DNA of 31,069 nucleotides. Source: an uncultured Clostridia bacterium (GTDB taxonomy: Bacteria; Bacillota; Clostridia; Christensenellales; Aristaeellaceae). Of this stretch, positions 1 through 6,561 are shown piece after piece. The translations under genes and the position numbers were made by a program. The stretch is from the NCBI GenBank assembly GCA_944363005.1, contig CALVTV010000027.1, forward strand, positions 1 through 31,069, read 5' to 3'. The notes beneath the pieces were generated by a model. That model saw only the letters and a list, made by a program, of their open reading frames with translations. It ran no database searches and had not been told where the DNA came from. The number at the start of each line of letters is the position of its first letter. Position 1 is the first letter of the stretch.

Positions 1-644
1 TAAATGTTGACGGTACGTTCCACGACCGGGGTGGCCGTCGGTTCCGGAGTCGCGGTCTCTTCCGGAGTGGTCGTGGGAACTTCGGTCGGTTCTTCCGTTA
101 CTTCCGGAGTCGTGGTCGGCTCCGCCGTCACTTCAGGCGTCACCGTCGGCTCTTCGCTGGGCTGAACTGTGGCTTCCGGAGTCTCTACCGGCTCCGCCGT
201 CACTTCAGGCGTCGCCATCGGCTCTTCGCTGGGCTGAACGGTCGCTTCCGGGGTCGCCACCGGCTCCGCCGTCGGTTCTTCGCTGGGCTGAACAGTCACT
301 TCCGGGCTAACCGTAACTTCCGGTTCCGCAGTCGGAGCAGTCGTCACATTCGGAGTAGAAACGGGTTCTTCCGTAGCAACCGGAGCCTCAGTGGGCTCGG
401 CAGTCGCTTCCGGTGTTGCAGCGGCTTCCGCCTCGGCCTTTGCGGCGGCTTCTGCCTCAGCAGCGGCCTTCGCAGCAGCTTCCGCTTCGGCAGCGGCCTT
501 CGCGGCGGCTTCCACCTCGGCAGCGCTCTGCGCCTCCGCTACGGGCTGCTCGACAACCGCATTGTACTCTGCCAGCACATTCAACGGCATCAGGTTAGCC
601 GCCAGCACCAAGGTCATCAGGATCGCGCTCATCTTCTTTTTCAT
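1..644 (-). CDS. Secreted Ala/Glu- and Pro/Thr/Glu-rich repeat protein (partial, runs off window start)
   Basis: An open frame of 214 codons runs from ATG at 644 to the window edge with no stop. The start has a GGGAGG ribosome site 8 bases upstream. Residues 1-25 form a typical signal peptide: a KKK basic start, a hydrophobic core, and VLA before the likely cut. Next come about 40 residues of Ala/Glu/Lys helix-forming repeats containing EAAAK units. The rest is a Pro/Thr/Glu/Val-rich stalk with a 24-residue repeat (TPEVTAEP and VQPSEEPT units). This composition is typical of wall-spanning regions of Gram-positive surface proteins. The functional or anchoring domain would lie outside the window, so the job is unknown. 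It is the neighbour of a BTAD regulator and has its own promoter. Confidence is high that it is a real secreted protein and low for any function. Confidence 0.8.
   Translation of the reverse strand, partial: MKKKMSAILMTLVLAANLMPLNVLAEYNAVVEQPVAEAQSAAEVEAAAKAAAEAEAAAKAAAEAEAAAKAEAEAAATPEATAEPTEAPVATEEPVSTPNVTTAPTAEPEVTVSPEVTVQPSEEPTAEPVATPEATVQPSEEPMATPEVTAEPVETPEATVQPSEEPTVTPEVTAEPTTTPEVTEEPTEVPTTTPEETATPEPTATPVVERTVNI
121..264. repeat. Two tandem 72-bp coding repeats plus a shortened third copy
   Basis: Bases 121-192 and 193-264 are near-identical 72-bp units (24 codons), each starting TCCGCCGTCACTTCAGGCGT on the plus strand. A third unit starting at 265 lacks an internal stretch. They encode the Pro/Thr/Glu stalk repeats of the secreted protein. 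The whole-codon period suits expansion and contraction by slippage or recombination without frameshift. Confidence 0.75.
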
Positions 645-728
645 AATCGGTTCCTCCCTAATGTGAATGTCCTGAATCTGAAGCTCGCTCATGTTCACGG
701 GCAATCGTTTTATCCATCTTATGTTCTC

Positions 729-761
729 ATTATAGACTCGGCTGGTTACTTCGCGGGTTAC
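729..761 (-). promoter_or_regulatory. Promoter with direct repeats in place of a -35 box (candidate SARP/BTAD operator)
   Basis: On the minus strand a perfect -10 hexamer TATAAT lies at 734-729. No recognisable -35 hexamer is found at the usual spacing. Two direct heptamers occupy that place: GTAACCC at 761-755 and GTAACCA at 749-743. They start 12 bases apart, and the nearer one ends 8 bases from the -10. SARP activators are known to bind direct heptamer repeats of about one helical turn overlapping the -35, with the last repeat about 8 bases from the -10. The next upstream gene encodes a BTAD regulator. The leader to the secreted-protein ATG would be about 78 bases. Confidence 0.5.
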
Positions 762-780
762 ATTCAAGAAGATCTTGAAT
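762..780. promoter_or_regulatory. Perfect 8-bp inverted repeat upstream of the secreted-protein promoter
   Basis: ATTCAAGA and TCTTGAAT flank a 3-base centre and form a perfect dyad directly upstream of the GTAACC repeats. It is not followed by a T-run in either direction, so it reads better as a protein-binding site than a terminator. Further GTTACAT-type sequences lie around it (855-861 and, inverted, 900-906). No gene is seen in 645-940; this stretch looks wholly regulatory. Confidence 0.4.
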
Positions 781-940
781 CTTTTTTCGTGTAACCGGGA
801 AATATTTTCCTGCCTACTATGCCTGTATTATACGGCGAGAACATTACAGATCAGGTTACATATGGGAGATTTACCAGTCGGATTCAAGGATTCACAAAAA
901 TGTAACAATTCCTCCTCTGCATGCAGTGCCCATCAAGAGC

Positions 941-2155
941 TCATAAATCTCCTGCAATTTCGCTAATCTGGTCCAGATTACTGATTCGATAGCCGAGAAT
1001 CACATTGGATCGGGAATACCGCTTGTAAAAGTTCTTTTTGATGCGCTCCATCACCAGAGCGCCACTCTCCTTGGAATCCATCGGGAGCAACAATGCAAAT
1101 TGAGACGCGCTGAATTGCGATACCACGTCTCCCTTTCTCAGGCTGGTGCGCATGATTTCCTGAAGGCCATTCATCATATTGTTGAGCTTGATCGGCTCAA
1201 TCGGCCGCCCGTCAATGCCCCGCAGCATGACCAGAAGCACAAAAACCTTTCGATCCGTGCGCTCCAGATTCCGAACCTGCAGATTATAGATTTCCTTGAA
1301 TATGGCATATTCGCATACAAACGCGCCCACGTTCCCGCTTGCAGCCTTCAGCTCATCGCAAATATAGCTGAGCGACTCGTCAAGTGATTTATCCGCGCTG
1401 ATAATCTTCTTATAGAATTGCTGAATCGCCTCGGTCGGCTGCATGCCGAGGTATTTGTAATAGATCTCCGTGGCGTGCTTGTGCTGCATGAGCGCCTCGT
1501 TGATGCTGCCGAGTTTGAGCATTGCGTTCATCAGCGCAATATGCAGCTTCTCATCAAACGAATCGATCTCCAGCGCTTTTCTGCACACATAGGTGACGTC
1601 CTCAAAGCGTTCCATACGCTCAAGGGCCTCGAGATACCGGTACACCAGTTTGAGATACTTGCCGTGCAATTCAATGCTGTAAGCCGAAGCCCAGCTTTCC
1701 TGGCCATTTCCGTCGTGAAGCAAGTCCCCCTCATAGAGGCCGACAGCGTGTTCAAATAGCGGCAATTCGCTCTCCTGCACTTCGCCGGATTTCATCAGAA
1801 GGGCATATGCGCGCTGGAATTCATACAAATCCACACCGATTCCCAGCTTTGTATTGAATCGGTAAGAGCCCCGCTCCGTAACAATGCAACCACTGAGCGT
1901 ATCGCTGAACTTGGCCAGAATCGTGCGCAAGCGGCTGATCAGCGTTTTGAGTGCGCTTTCCGGATTGCTGCTGGCTTCGCTTGGCCAGAGCAGCTCATAC
2001 AGCTGCTGGTTGGGCACCGGCGCGCCTTCCTGTAAAATCAGGTACTGGAGCAAAGAAATTCCCTTCTTCGATTTGGACAGTTGCGCCACGATATCCACGC
2101 CGTCCACCAGAACGGTGAAGCGACCGAGCATGCCCACTTGCACCTGTTGTTCCAC
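941..2155 (-). CDS. BTAD (SARP-like) transcriptional regulator with a degenerate GGDEF-like C-terminus
   Basis: This 404-residue protein is a DNA-binding regulator. Residues about 5-100 resemble an OmpR-type winged helix (VGMLGRFTVLVDG; LLQYLILQEG; LYELLWP; ALKTLISRLR). Residues about 110-250 are the helical bacterial transcriptional activation (BTAD) region with TPR-like repeats. Residues about 290-400 look like a diguanylate cyclase fold, but the catalytic GGDEF position reads SASQF. It is therefore probably a binding or signalling remnant rather than an enzyme. I chose the GTG at 2155 because GGGAGG sits 9 bases upstream. A longer frame from a TTG at 2203 lacks such a site. It lies 48 bases downstream of the pseudopilin operon and may be cotranscribed. 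Likely targets are that operon or the adjacent secreted protein (inference). Confidence 0.75.
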   Translation of the reverse strand: MEQQVQVGMLGRFTVLVDGVDIVAQLSKSKKGISLLQYLILQEGAPVPNQQLYELLWPSEASSNPESALKTLISRLRTILAKFSDTLSGCIVTERGSYRFNTKLGIGVDLYEFQRAYALLMKSGEVQESELPLFEHAVGLYEGDLLHDGNGQESWASAYSIELHGKYLKLVYRYLEALERMERFEDVTYVCRKALEIDSFDEKLHIALMNAMLKLGSINEALMQHKHATEIYYKYLGMQPTEAIQQFYKKIISADKSLDESLSYICDELKAASGNVGAFVCEYAIFKEIYNLQVRNLERTDRKVFVLLVMLRGIDGRPIEPIKLNNMMNGLQEIMRTSLRKGDVVSQFSASQFALLLPMDSKESGALVMERIKKNFYKRYSRSNVILGYRISNLDQISEIAGDL

Positions 2156-2203
2156 TGCTTCCAACCTCCCTGTATTCCAGGCTTTGCCAATTTCTGCATC
2201 CAA

Positions 2204-2683
2204 TCAAACGCCCATCAAAATCAGACCATCGGTCTGTTCCCATTCAAGAACGTCTTCAAGCACATGTTTCGTAACGACAAAGCGTTTTTCTGCCGCATGA
2301 TTCCAATCTTCGCGCTCCACTTCAACAACCAGCACCCTGTCGAAGCCTGCATCAAAGCTCAGCTTTGCCGTAGTCCCCTGCCACTCCACCTGTGAAGCCC
2401 CTGCCGAAGCAATATCCAGGCACAGCGCCTCATACATTTCATCGCTCTGGCTTGCCTGCCAGGCTTCCGTCATCTGCTGATCCAGTGCTGCCAGCGCGAC
2501 TTGTGCCTGTGTGGCGACTTCATAATAGCGGCACGTCAATTCCGTATGCCGCTCGGCGAGCGCAGCGTCGTTTCTCGCGCTGATCAGCGACAGCACGCCA
2601 AGCATCGCCAGGCACAAAACGAGCAACACAAGCACCATGGACGGGATGCCCAAACCCGCACGAACTTGCCCTTTCTCGCTCAC
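2204..2683 (-). CDS. Small single-span pseudopilin-like protein
   Basis: This 159-residue protein has one hydrophobic segment at about residues 14-35 followed by a soluble domain, the layout of minor pilins and ComG-like pseudopilins. No prepilin cleavage motif (G before a hydrophobic stretch with Glu at +5) is visible, so assignment rests on topology and neighbours. The GTG start overlaps the previous stop as GTGA, so translation is probably coupled. It is the last pilus-like gene before the BTAD regulator. I do not recognise its exact family. Confidence 0.6.
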   Translation of the reverse strand: MSEKGQVRAGLGIPSMVLVLLVLCLAMLGVLSLISARNDAALAERHTELTCRYYEVATQAQVALAALDQQMTEAWQASQSDEMYEALCLDIASAGASQVEWQGTTAKLSFDAGFDRVLVVEVEREDWNHAAEKRFVVTKHVLEDVLEWEQTDGLILMGV

Positions 2684-3090
2684 GAGTGGATCACTTCCTT
2701 ATTATTGTAGCGAGCGGTCTCCATCTCGAGAAGAACCTCTTCTTCCCGCATGACGCTGATCTTCCCGCTCACAAGTGAGCCGACTTCGGTCTGTTCGGTG
2801 TTCAAGCGCAGCAGAACCATCAATTCTGCGTCAGGCCGGTACCTCCAGACACCGTCTTCCACGGGCTCGTACCCCAGTTGTTGCAAGGCCTCCTCCAAAT
2901 CGGCTGCCCCTGCAACCACCTCCGCACAGTCCTGCGCAAAGATCGTAGCGCGGTTAAGCAGTCTGCCGTTTCGGCTGATCGTGTACGCCTTCGAAAACAA
3001 CCCTAAAACCGTCACCGAAGCGAGCAGAAAGCACAGCAGCGCCGCCGCCAACTCAATCAGCGTCGTATGACTCGAAAAACGCTGCTTCAT
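2680..3090 (-). CDS. Prepilin-like protein with TLIE-type N-terminus
   Basis: A 136-residue protein whose N-terminus, SSHTTLIELAAALLCFLL, closely resembles the type IV prepilin pattern GFTLIE plus a hydrophobic helix. The +5 Glu is present, but the usual Gly before the cut is replaced by His. The rest is a short soluble domain. The ATG overlaps the upstream stop (ATGA), and GGGGAGG lies 8 bases upstream. It probably assembles in the membrane with its neighbours under the PilC-like platform. Whether a prepilin peptidase can cut it is doubtful because of the missing Gly. Confidence 0.65.
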   Translation of the reverse strand: MKQRFSSHTTLIELAAALLCFLLASVTVLGLFSKAYTISRNGRLLNRATIFAQDCAEVVAGAADLEEALQQLGYEPVEDGVWRYRPDAELMVLLRLNTEQTEVGSLVSGKISVMREEEVLLEMETARYNNKEVIHS

Positions 3091-3617
3091 TTCTGTCCCT
3101 CCCCGCCACTTCGGAGCGCAACATGAACGGTGTCCGTCGCTCCATCCGGGTGTGTGAATGTGACCTGAATCATGGAGCCCGCAATCTCCACCTCAAACTC
3201 CGCCAATTCTACGATTTTCTCTCCATCATAGGCGGTCTCAAGCGGCGTCTGCGCATGCGTAAACTGTTCACGCAAACTTCCATCCGCGCAGAACAAGCGC
3301 GTCTCGTAGCATTCTCCGTCGATCCACTCTGCCAACGTCAGCACATCCGTCAGCTGGCCTTCCAGCTCAACTTCTTCAACGCGAACAGCCCCCTTTGCAT
3401 CAAAGGCATGTACGCGGTTGACAACATAACCGACCGATGTCCGTTTTTGAGCATTTTCCTCTGCCGTCTTTGTAATAGAACGGTATGCCTGCGAGCCAAG
3501 CGCAATCAGCGCCACGGACAAGCCCACAAACATCAGGATGAGCATCATCACGAACCATCCTGTTACCGCGCCCCCAAAGCGGAACCCACGGTCTGTTGCT
3601 GTGTTTTTGATTCTCAC
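3087..3617 (-). CDS. Single-span pilus-cluster protein, DUF4860-like
   Basis: This 176-residue protein has a transmembrane segment at about residues 17-42 and a beta-rich soluble part. The stretch SVGYVVNRVHAFDAKGAV resembles the DUF4860 family, which I recall from pilus-like gene clusters of Clostridia; this match is from memory. The GTG start overlaps the preceding stop (GTGA), and the following gene overlaps its own stop, so the four small genes are translationally chained. The role is presumed to be a minor pseudopilin or assembly factor. Confidence 0.6.
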   Translation of the reverse strand: MRIKNTATDRGFRFGGAVTGWFVMMLILMFVGLSVALIALGSQAYRSITKTAEENAQKRTSVGYVVNRVHAFDAKGAVRVEEVELEGQLTDVLTLAEWIDGECYETRLFCADGSLREQFTHAQTPLETAYDGEKIVELAEFEVEIAGSMIQVTFTHPDGATDTVHVALRSGGEGQK

Positions 3618-3916
3618 GGGTTCTCACCCCTGACATGAACACCAATATCCGGCATAATATTGGACGCAAATGCATCATAGCGCACGATAAACCGCTCCTT
3701 GTCGTAGCGCAAGCCGTACTCCTCTTCCAAATAAGAAAGCGACTGCGGGTAACGCCCCTCGCTCGCATAACACGCCACTGCTGCGCGGCGAACCTGCTCC
3801 ACAAGCAATGCCAATTCCTGATCGCTGACGTTATTTCCCACTTGCTCCGCGATCAAAGCCATCACCATTGCAGCCAATCCTGTACAGGCGAGGCCCACGA
3901 TCCATCCTCTTTTCAT
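3614..3916 (-). CDS. Small GspG-like pseudopilin
   Basis: A 100-residue protein with an N-terminal membrane helix (about residues 4-24), then VRRAAVACYASEGRYPQSLSYLEEEYGL. That stretch matches the way many major pseudopilins run from the helix into the first loop (A-x-x-x-Y-x-x-x-x-G-x-YP). The ATG at 3916 has GGGGAGG 6 bases upstream. A longer frame from 3952 would run into the PilC-like gene and lacks support. It begins 13 bases after the PilC-like stop. No Glu at +5 and no clear prepilin cut are visible. Confidence 0.65.
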   Translation of the reverse strand: MKRGWIVGLACTGLAAMVMALIAEQVGNNVSDQELALLVEQVRRAAVACYASEGRYPQSLSYLEEEYGLRYDKERFIVRYDAFASNIMPDIGVHVRGENP

Positions 3917-3929
3917 GTGCGCCTCCCCG

Positions 3930-4982
3930 TCAAGCCATCGCGCTGAGCACACCTGCCAAGGGCATCATGCCCGCCAGCAGAATGGCGCCAATCATCACGC
4001 TGAGCACAACGACCAGCAACGGCTCAATCAGAGAAATCAGCCGACCGGTCGCCTCTTCGATTTCCTCCGCCTCCAATTGCGCAACCTTGGCAAATGCAGT
4101 ATCCGCCTGACCGGACGTAAATCCTACGCGAAGCATTCTCAAGTGCAGCGTATCGAACAGGCGTGTTTCTGCGACCGCATCGTAAACCGTCGCGCCGTCG
4201 AGTACCCTGTCGCACACTTTCTGCATCAGCGTGCGTTCGTCCTCCCCTTCAAACACGGAAGGGATCAGTTCCAACGCCTGTTCCAGCGGAAATCCACTGG
4301 CCAACAGCATGGAAAGCACAGCAGAAAAGCGCTGTGCCGTTCTGAGCCGCTGCAAACGGCCCAGCGCAGGAATGCGCATCAGCAACCTGCGGCGCAACTC
4401 AGGGTGGCGGCCATTTCGCGTCAACCCGTAAATCACGAGCGCGCACACCAGAATCAGCACCATCACCACAAATACGCCTACGCCAGCCGCCTGCCCGACG
4501 CGCATCATCGAAAGGGAATATCCGGGAAGATCGCCGCCCAGACTGCGCAGCGCCTGATCGAAGATCGGCAGCACACGCAGCACCAGCACCAACACGACCA
4601 AAGCCATGACCGCAATCAGCGTAAGCGGATAACGAACCGCATTGGCCGCCGTCCGGCGCAGCTGTGCCTCGCGCAAATAATAGGTAGCCAATCCCTGCAT
4701 TACGCGATCCAGCTGACCCGCATCTTCGCCAACACGCACCATGCCCGTCATGTATTCGGGAAACACGCCAGCTTTAGCCACTGCGCAAGCCAGGGAACCG
4801 CTCTCGTGCATCTCATCGCGCATCACTTCAAGCGCCTTCGCCCCGCGCGTCCCGCGGTAATCCTCGCAAAGCGCTTCTATTCCTTCAATGAGCGGGATGT
4901 CCGACCCCAGCATCAGGGAGATTTGCTCGCAAAAAACCGAAATTTCCTCAGCAGTCAATCCGCTTTTTTCCTTTTTCGCCAC
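3930..4982 (-). CDS. Type II secretion / type IV pilus inner-membrane platform protein (PilC/GspF family)
   Basis: This 350-residue protein has two homologous halves with the T2SSF pattern. The first (about 12-135) has FCEQISLMLGSDIPLIEGIEAL and VGEDAGQLDRVM. The second (about 215-335) has FSAVLSMLLASGFPLEQALELI, VGFTSGQ and the conserved LIEPLLVVVLSVMIGAILL. Three membrane segments (about 118-137, 167-188, 317-340) fit the family. It is the membrane platform that couples an ATPase to assembly of pilin-like subunits. The start is GTG with AGGGGG about 9 bases upstream. It lies 14 bases after the transglutaminase-like gene and 13 before the first pseudopilin. No PilB/GspE ATPase is encoded nearby, so the motor must be elsewhere. 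Confidence 0.85.
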   Translation of the reverse strand: MAKKEKSGLTAEEISVFCEQISLMLGSDIPLIEGIEALCEDYRGTRGAKALEVMRDEMHESGSLACAVAKAGVFPEYMTGMVRVGEDAGQLDRVMQGLATYYLREAQLRRTAANAVRYPLTLIAVMALVVLVLVLRVLPIFDQALRSLGGDLPGYSLSMMRVGQAAGVGVFVVMVLILVCALVIYGLTRNGRHPELRRRLLMRIPALGRLQRLRTAQRFSAVLSMLLASGFPLEQALELIPSVFEGEDERTLMQKVCDRVLDGATVYDAVAETRLFDTLHLRMLRVGFTSGQADTAFAKVAQLEAEEIEEATGRLISLIEPLLVVVLSVMIGAILLAGMMPLAGVLSAMA

Positions 4983-4996
4983 AGTCCGCTTCCCCC

Positions 4997-5842
4997 TTAA
5001 TAATACAGTTCCGGCGTGTACTGCCGGACAGTCGTCCCCGTAATGGCCGCCGTGGTATCAATCAGCCGCCATTGTCCGTCCACATACACGCTGTTCCAGG
5101 CGTGATATGTGGCATCCGCGTAACCGATTACCATCTGTGTCGGGATGCCCTGCGTGCGCAGCATGCAACACACCAGCGCCGCAAAGTCAAAGCAAATCCC
5201 CTTTTTTTCGGAATACACTTTTTCGATGTCCGGCAGATACCCCGTCGCGCTGCGAATTGTAACCGCCTTCATGTAATCATACATGAACCGCCCTGTCACA
5301 AAGCGCTCTATGGCTTCAACCTTCTGCTCATCGCTGCTCAACCCTTCGCACAACGTTTCGGCTTGCGCGATAGCCTCGTCTCCCGCTTCATACCAAGCGT
5401 ATTGGTTGGGATAGAGAAAAGGCAAAAGCGAATCTGCAATCTCAACATCAAAGGAAATGTTGGAAACGCTCTGATACTGCGAACCCTTTACCTGTTCGTA
5501 GACGCCAACACGATACGAGCCGCTCCCCATCTGCAAGGGAAATACTTCAAATTCCCCCTCGCCATTGAGGTCATAGGTATACGTCATATCGCCATTGCTC
5601 ACGCGAACCTTGAGCTTCTTTGAGCTCGCCTGGTGGCAAACCTGTATATATCCTTGATCCGCGTGCCCGATGTCCACAATCGTCCCGTTTTTCTTCTTCT
5701 GTCCATCCTGGGTCAGTTCCGGGAACCATGCCGCCTGCGCCCATACGGCGCAAAAAAGCAATACAACGGTCAACAGCGGAATCACCGTTCCCGCGATGCG
5801 CCCAGGCGTGCTCCCGGAACACTTTTCCGCTCGATCGCCCAT
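4997..5842 (-). CDS. Secreted or membrane-anchored transglutaminase-like protein
   Basis: A 281-residue protein with an N-terminal hydrophobic segment (about residues 17-38, ending AQA before AW), probably a signal peptide or anchor. After a beta-rich middle domain comes a transglutaminase/protease-like fold. The likely catalytic Cys is in GICFDFAALVCCMLR, the His in YHAWN and the Asp in WRLIDTT. Family members act as cysteine proteases, peptidoglycan-linked enzymes or cross-linkers; which applies here is unknown. The ATG at 5842 follows a GGGGGA ribosome site. An upstream ATG at 5905 lies inside the promoter spacer, so it cannot be the start. It heads the pilus-like operon, which suggests work on the outer face of that system (inference). 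Confidence 0.8.
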   Translation of the reverse strand: MGDRAEKCSGSTPGRIAGTVIPLLTVVLLFCAVWAQAAWFPELTQDGQKKKNGTIVDIGHADQGYIQVCHQASSKKLKVRVSNGDMTYTYDLNGEGEFEVFPLQMGSGSYRVGVYEQVKGSQYQSVSNISFDVEIADSLLPFLYPNQYAWYEAGDEAIAQAETLCEGLSSDEQKVEAIERFVTGRFMYDYMKAVTIRSATGYLPDIEKVYSEKKGICFDFAALVCCMLRTQGIPTQMVIGYADATYHAWNSVYVDGQWRLIDTTAAITGTTVRQYTPELYY

Positions 5843-5895
5843 CGGCTTATCCCCCGCCTTCCGCAGATGTATTGCACTATAATCACTGATTCTAT

Positions 5896-5924
5896 ATTTT
5901 AGCATAAAACCGTATGCATTTCAA
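5896..5924 (-). promoter_or_regulatory. Promoter of the transglutaminase/pilus-like operon
   Basis: TTGAAA at 5924-5919, a 17-base spacer, then TAAAAT at 5901-5896, preceded by TG one base before (extended -10). Transcription would begin near 5889, leaving a leader of about 47 bases before the ATG at 5842. Confidence 0.7.
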
Positions 5925-6215
5925 CGTCTTTGTTCCCCTGTATCATGCCCATGGTTAAACATATCAAAAGGTTTTTCATCATAATTTACTAAATTATTTG
6001 TTGTAATTCATCGAAACAATATATATAATATGTAGAATATTGCAATGTACAAAAATATTATACTTTGTTCTGTGTCTGAATATCCATGCAATGTGCTCCT
6101 CGTCCGAGGCATTTCTTGGATTTCCTTCAGCCGCAACCCCTTTGACAGCGACCCACGATTCGTCCAAGACCTATCCAGCGCGAAGTGATACATACTATGA
6201 CTCCCCACGCTTCAA
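5925..6215. other. AT-rich intergenic spacer
   Basis: Between the pilus-like operon promoter and the tRNA terminator lies a markedly AT-rich stretch (especially 5975-6070). A 66-codon frame on the minus strand (6208-6008) has no ribosome site or family resemblance. I see no gene, RNA or clear repeat here. Confidence 0.5.
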
Positions 6216-6267
6216 ACAAAAAAAAGAACCGGAACCCGATACATACTGCATCGAAGTTCCGGTTCTT
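6216..6267 (-). terminator. Strong intrinsic terminator of the tRNA operon
   Basis: AAGAACCGGAAC (minus strand 6267-6256) pairs perfectly with GTTCCGGTTCTT (6235-6224). An inner CGAT/ATCG pairing extends the stem, and a run of eight T follows on the minus strand. It lies 3 bases after the tRNA-Glu CCA end. Confidence 0.9.
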
Positions 6268-6269
6268 CA

Positions 6270-6344
6270 TGGCACCTCCAATGGGAATCGAACCCATGAT
6301 TTTGCCTTGAGAGGGCAACGTCTTGACCGCTTGACCATGGAGGC
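6270..6344 (-). tRNA. tRNA-Glu (anticodon CTC)
   Basis: The reverse strand folds as a standard cloverleaf. The acceptor GCCTCCA pairs with TGGAGGT (one G-T pair), with discriminator G and an encoded CCA end. The anticodon stem TTGCC/GGCAA holds the loop CTCTCAA, giving anticodon CTC for GAG codons. The T arm is ATGGG-TTCGATT-CCCAT. It lies 3 bases after tRNA-Gln. Confidence 0.93.
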
Positions 6345-6347
6345 AAC

Positions 6348-6421
6348 TGGCTGGGGAACTAGGATTCGAACCTAGACAATACGAGTCAGAGTCGTAGGTG
6401 CTGCCGTTACACAATTCCCCA
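6348..6421 (-). tRNA. tRNA-Gln (anticodon CTG)
   Basis: The cloverleaf has acceptor TGGGGAA paired with TTCCCCA, discriminator G and an encoded CCA. The anticodon stem TACGA/TCGTA holds the loop CTCTGAC, giving anticodon CTG for CAG codons. The T arm CTAGG-TTCGAAT-CCTAG is perfect. It is the first gene of the two-tRNA transcript. Confidence 0.93.
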
Positions 6422-6449
6422 ATTCAATTTTTCGTCGTCAACGGGAGTT

Positions 6450-6478
6450 ATTATATCACATCATTCGGCCATTGTCAA
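6450..6478 (-). promoter_or_regulatory. Consensus sigma-A promoter of the tRNA operon
   Basis: TTGACA at 6478-6473, a 17-base spacer, then TATAAT at 6455-6450, with TGA before the -10 (extended). Both hexamers match consensus exactly, as expected for stable RNA genes. It lies about 29 bases before tRNA-Gln. Confidence 0.93.
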
Positions 6479-6532
6479 CCATTTTTCCCAAATTTCTCTC
6501 TTCCCTCGCCCTCCTTTTTCCGCAAAGCAAAT

Positions 6533-6555
6533 GCCCGCATCCAATGGATGCGGGC
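6533..6555 (-). terminator. Hairpin after ridA, likely terminator
   Basis: GCCCGCATCC and GGATGCGGGC form a perfect 10-bp stem just after the ridA stop. The minus-strand tail (ATTTGCTTTG) is only moderately T-rich, so termination may be partial, but it marks the end of the tilS-to-ridA transcript. Confidence 0.65.
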
Positions 6556-6561
6556 CAGAAA

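Noticed and set aside
1..330. CRISPR-like or satellite array at the window start
   Set aside because: The repeats are in frame, tandem without unique spacers, and encode a Pro/Thr/Glu stalk in a protein with a signal peptide.
6008..6208. 66-codon open frame on the minus strand after the tRNA terminator
   Set aside because: It has no ribosome site or promoter, the sequence is AT-rich and low in complexity, and it resembles no family.
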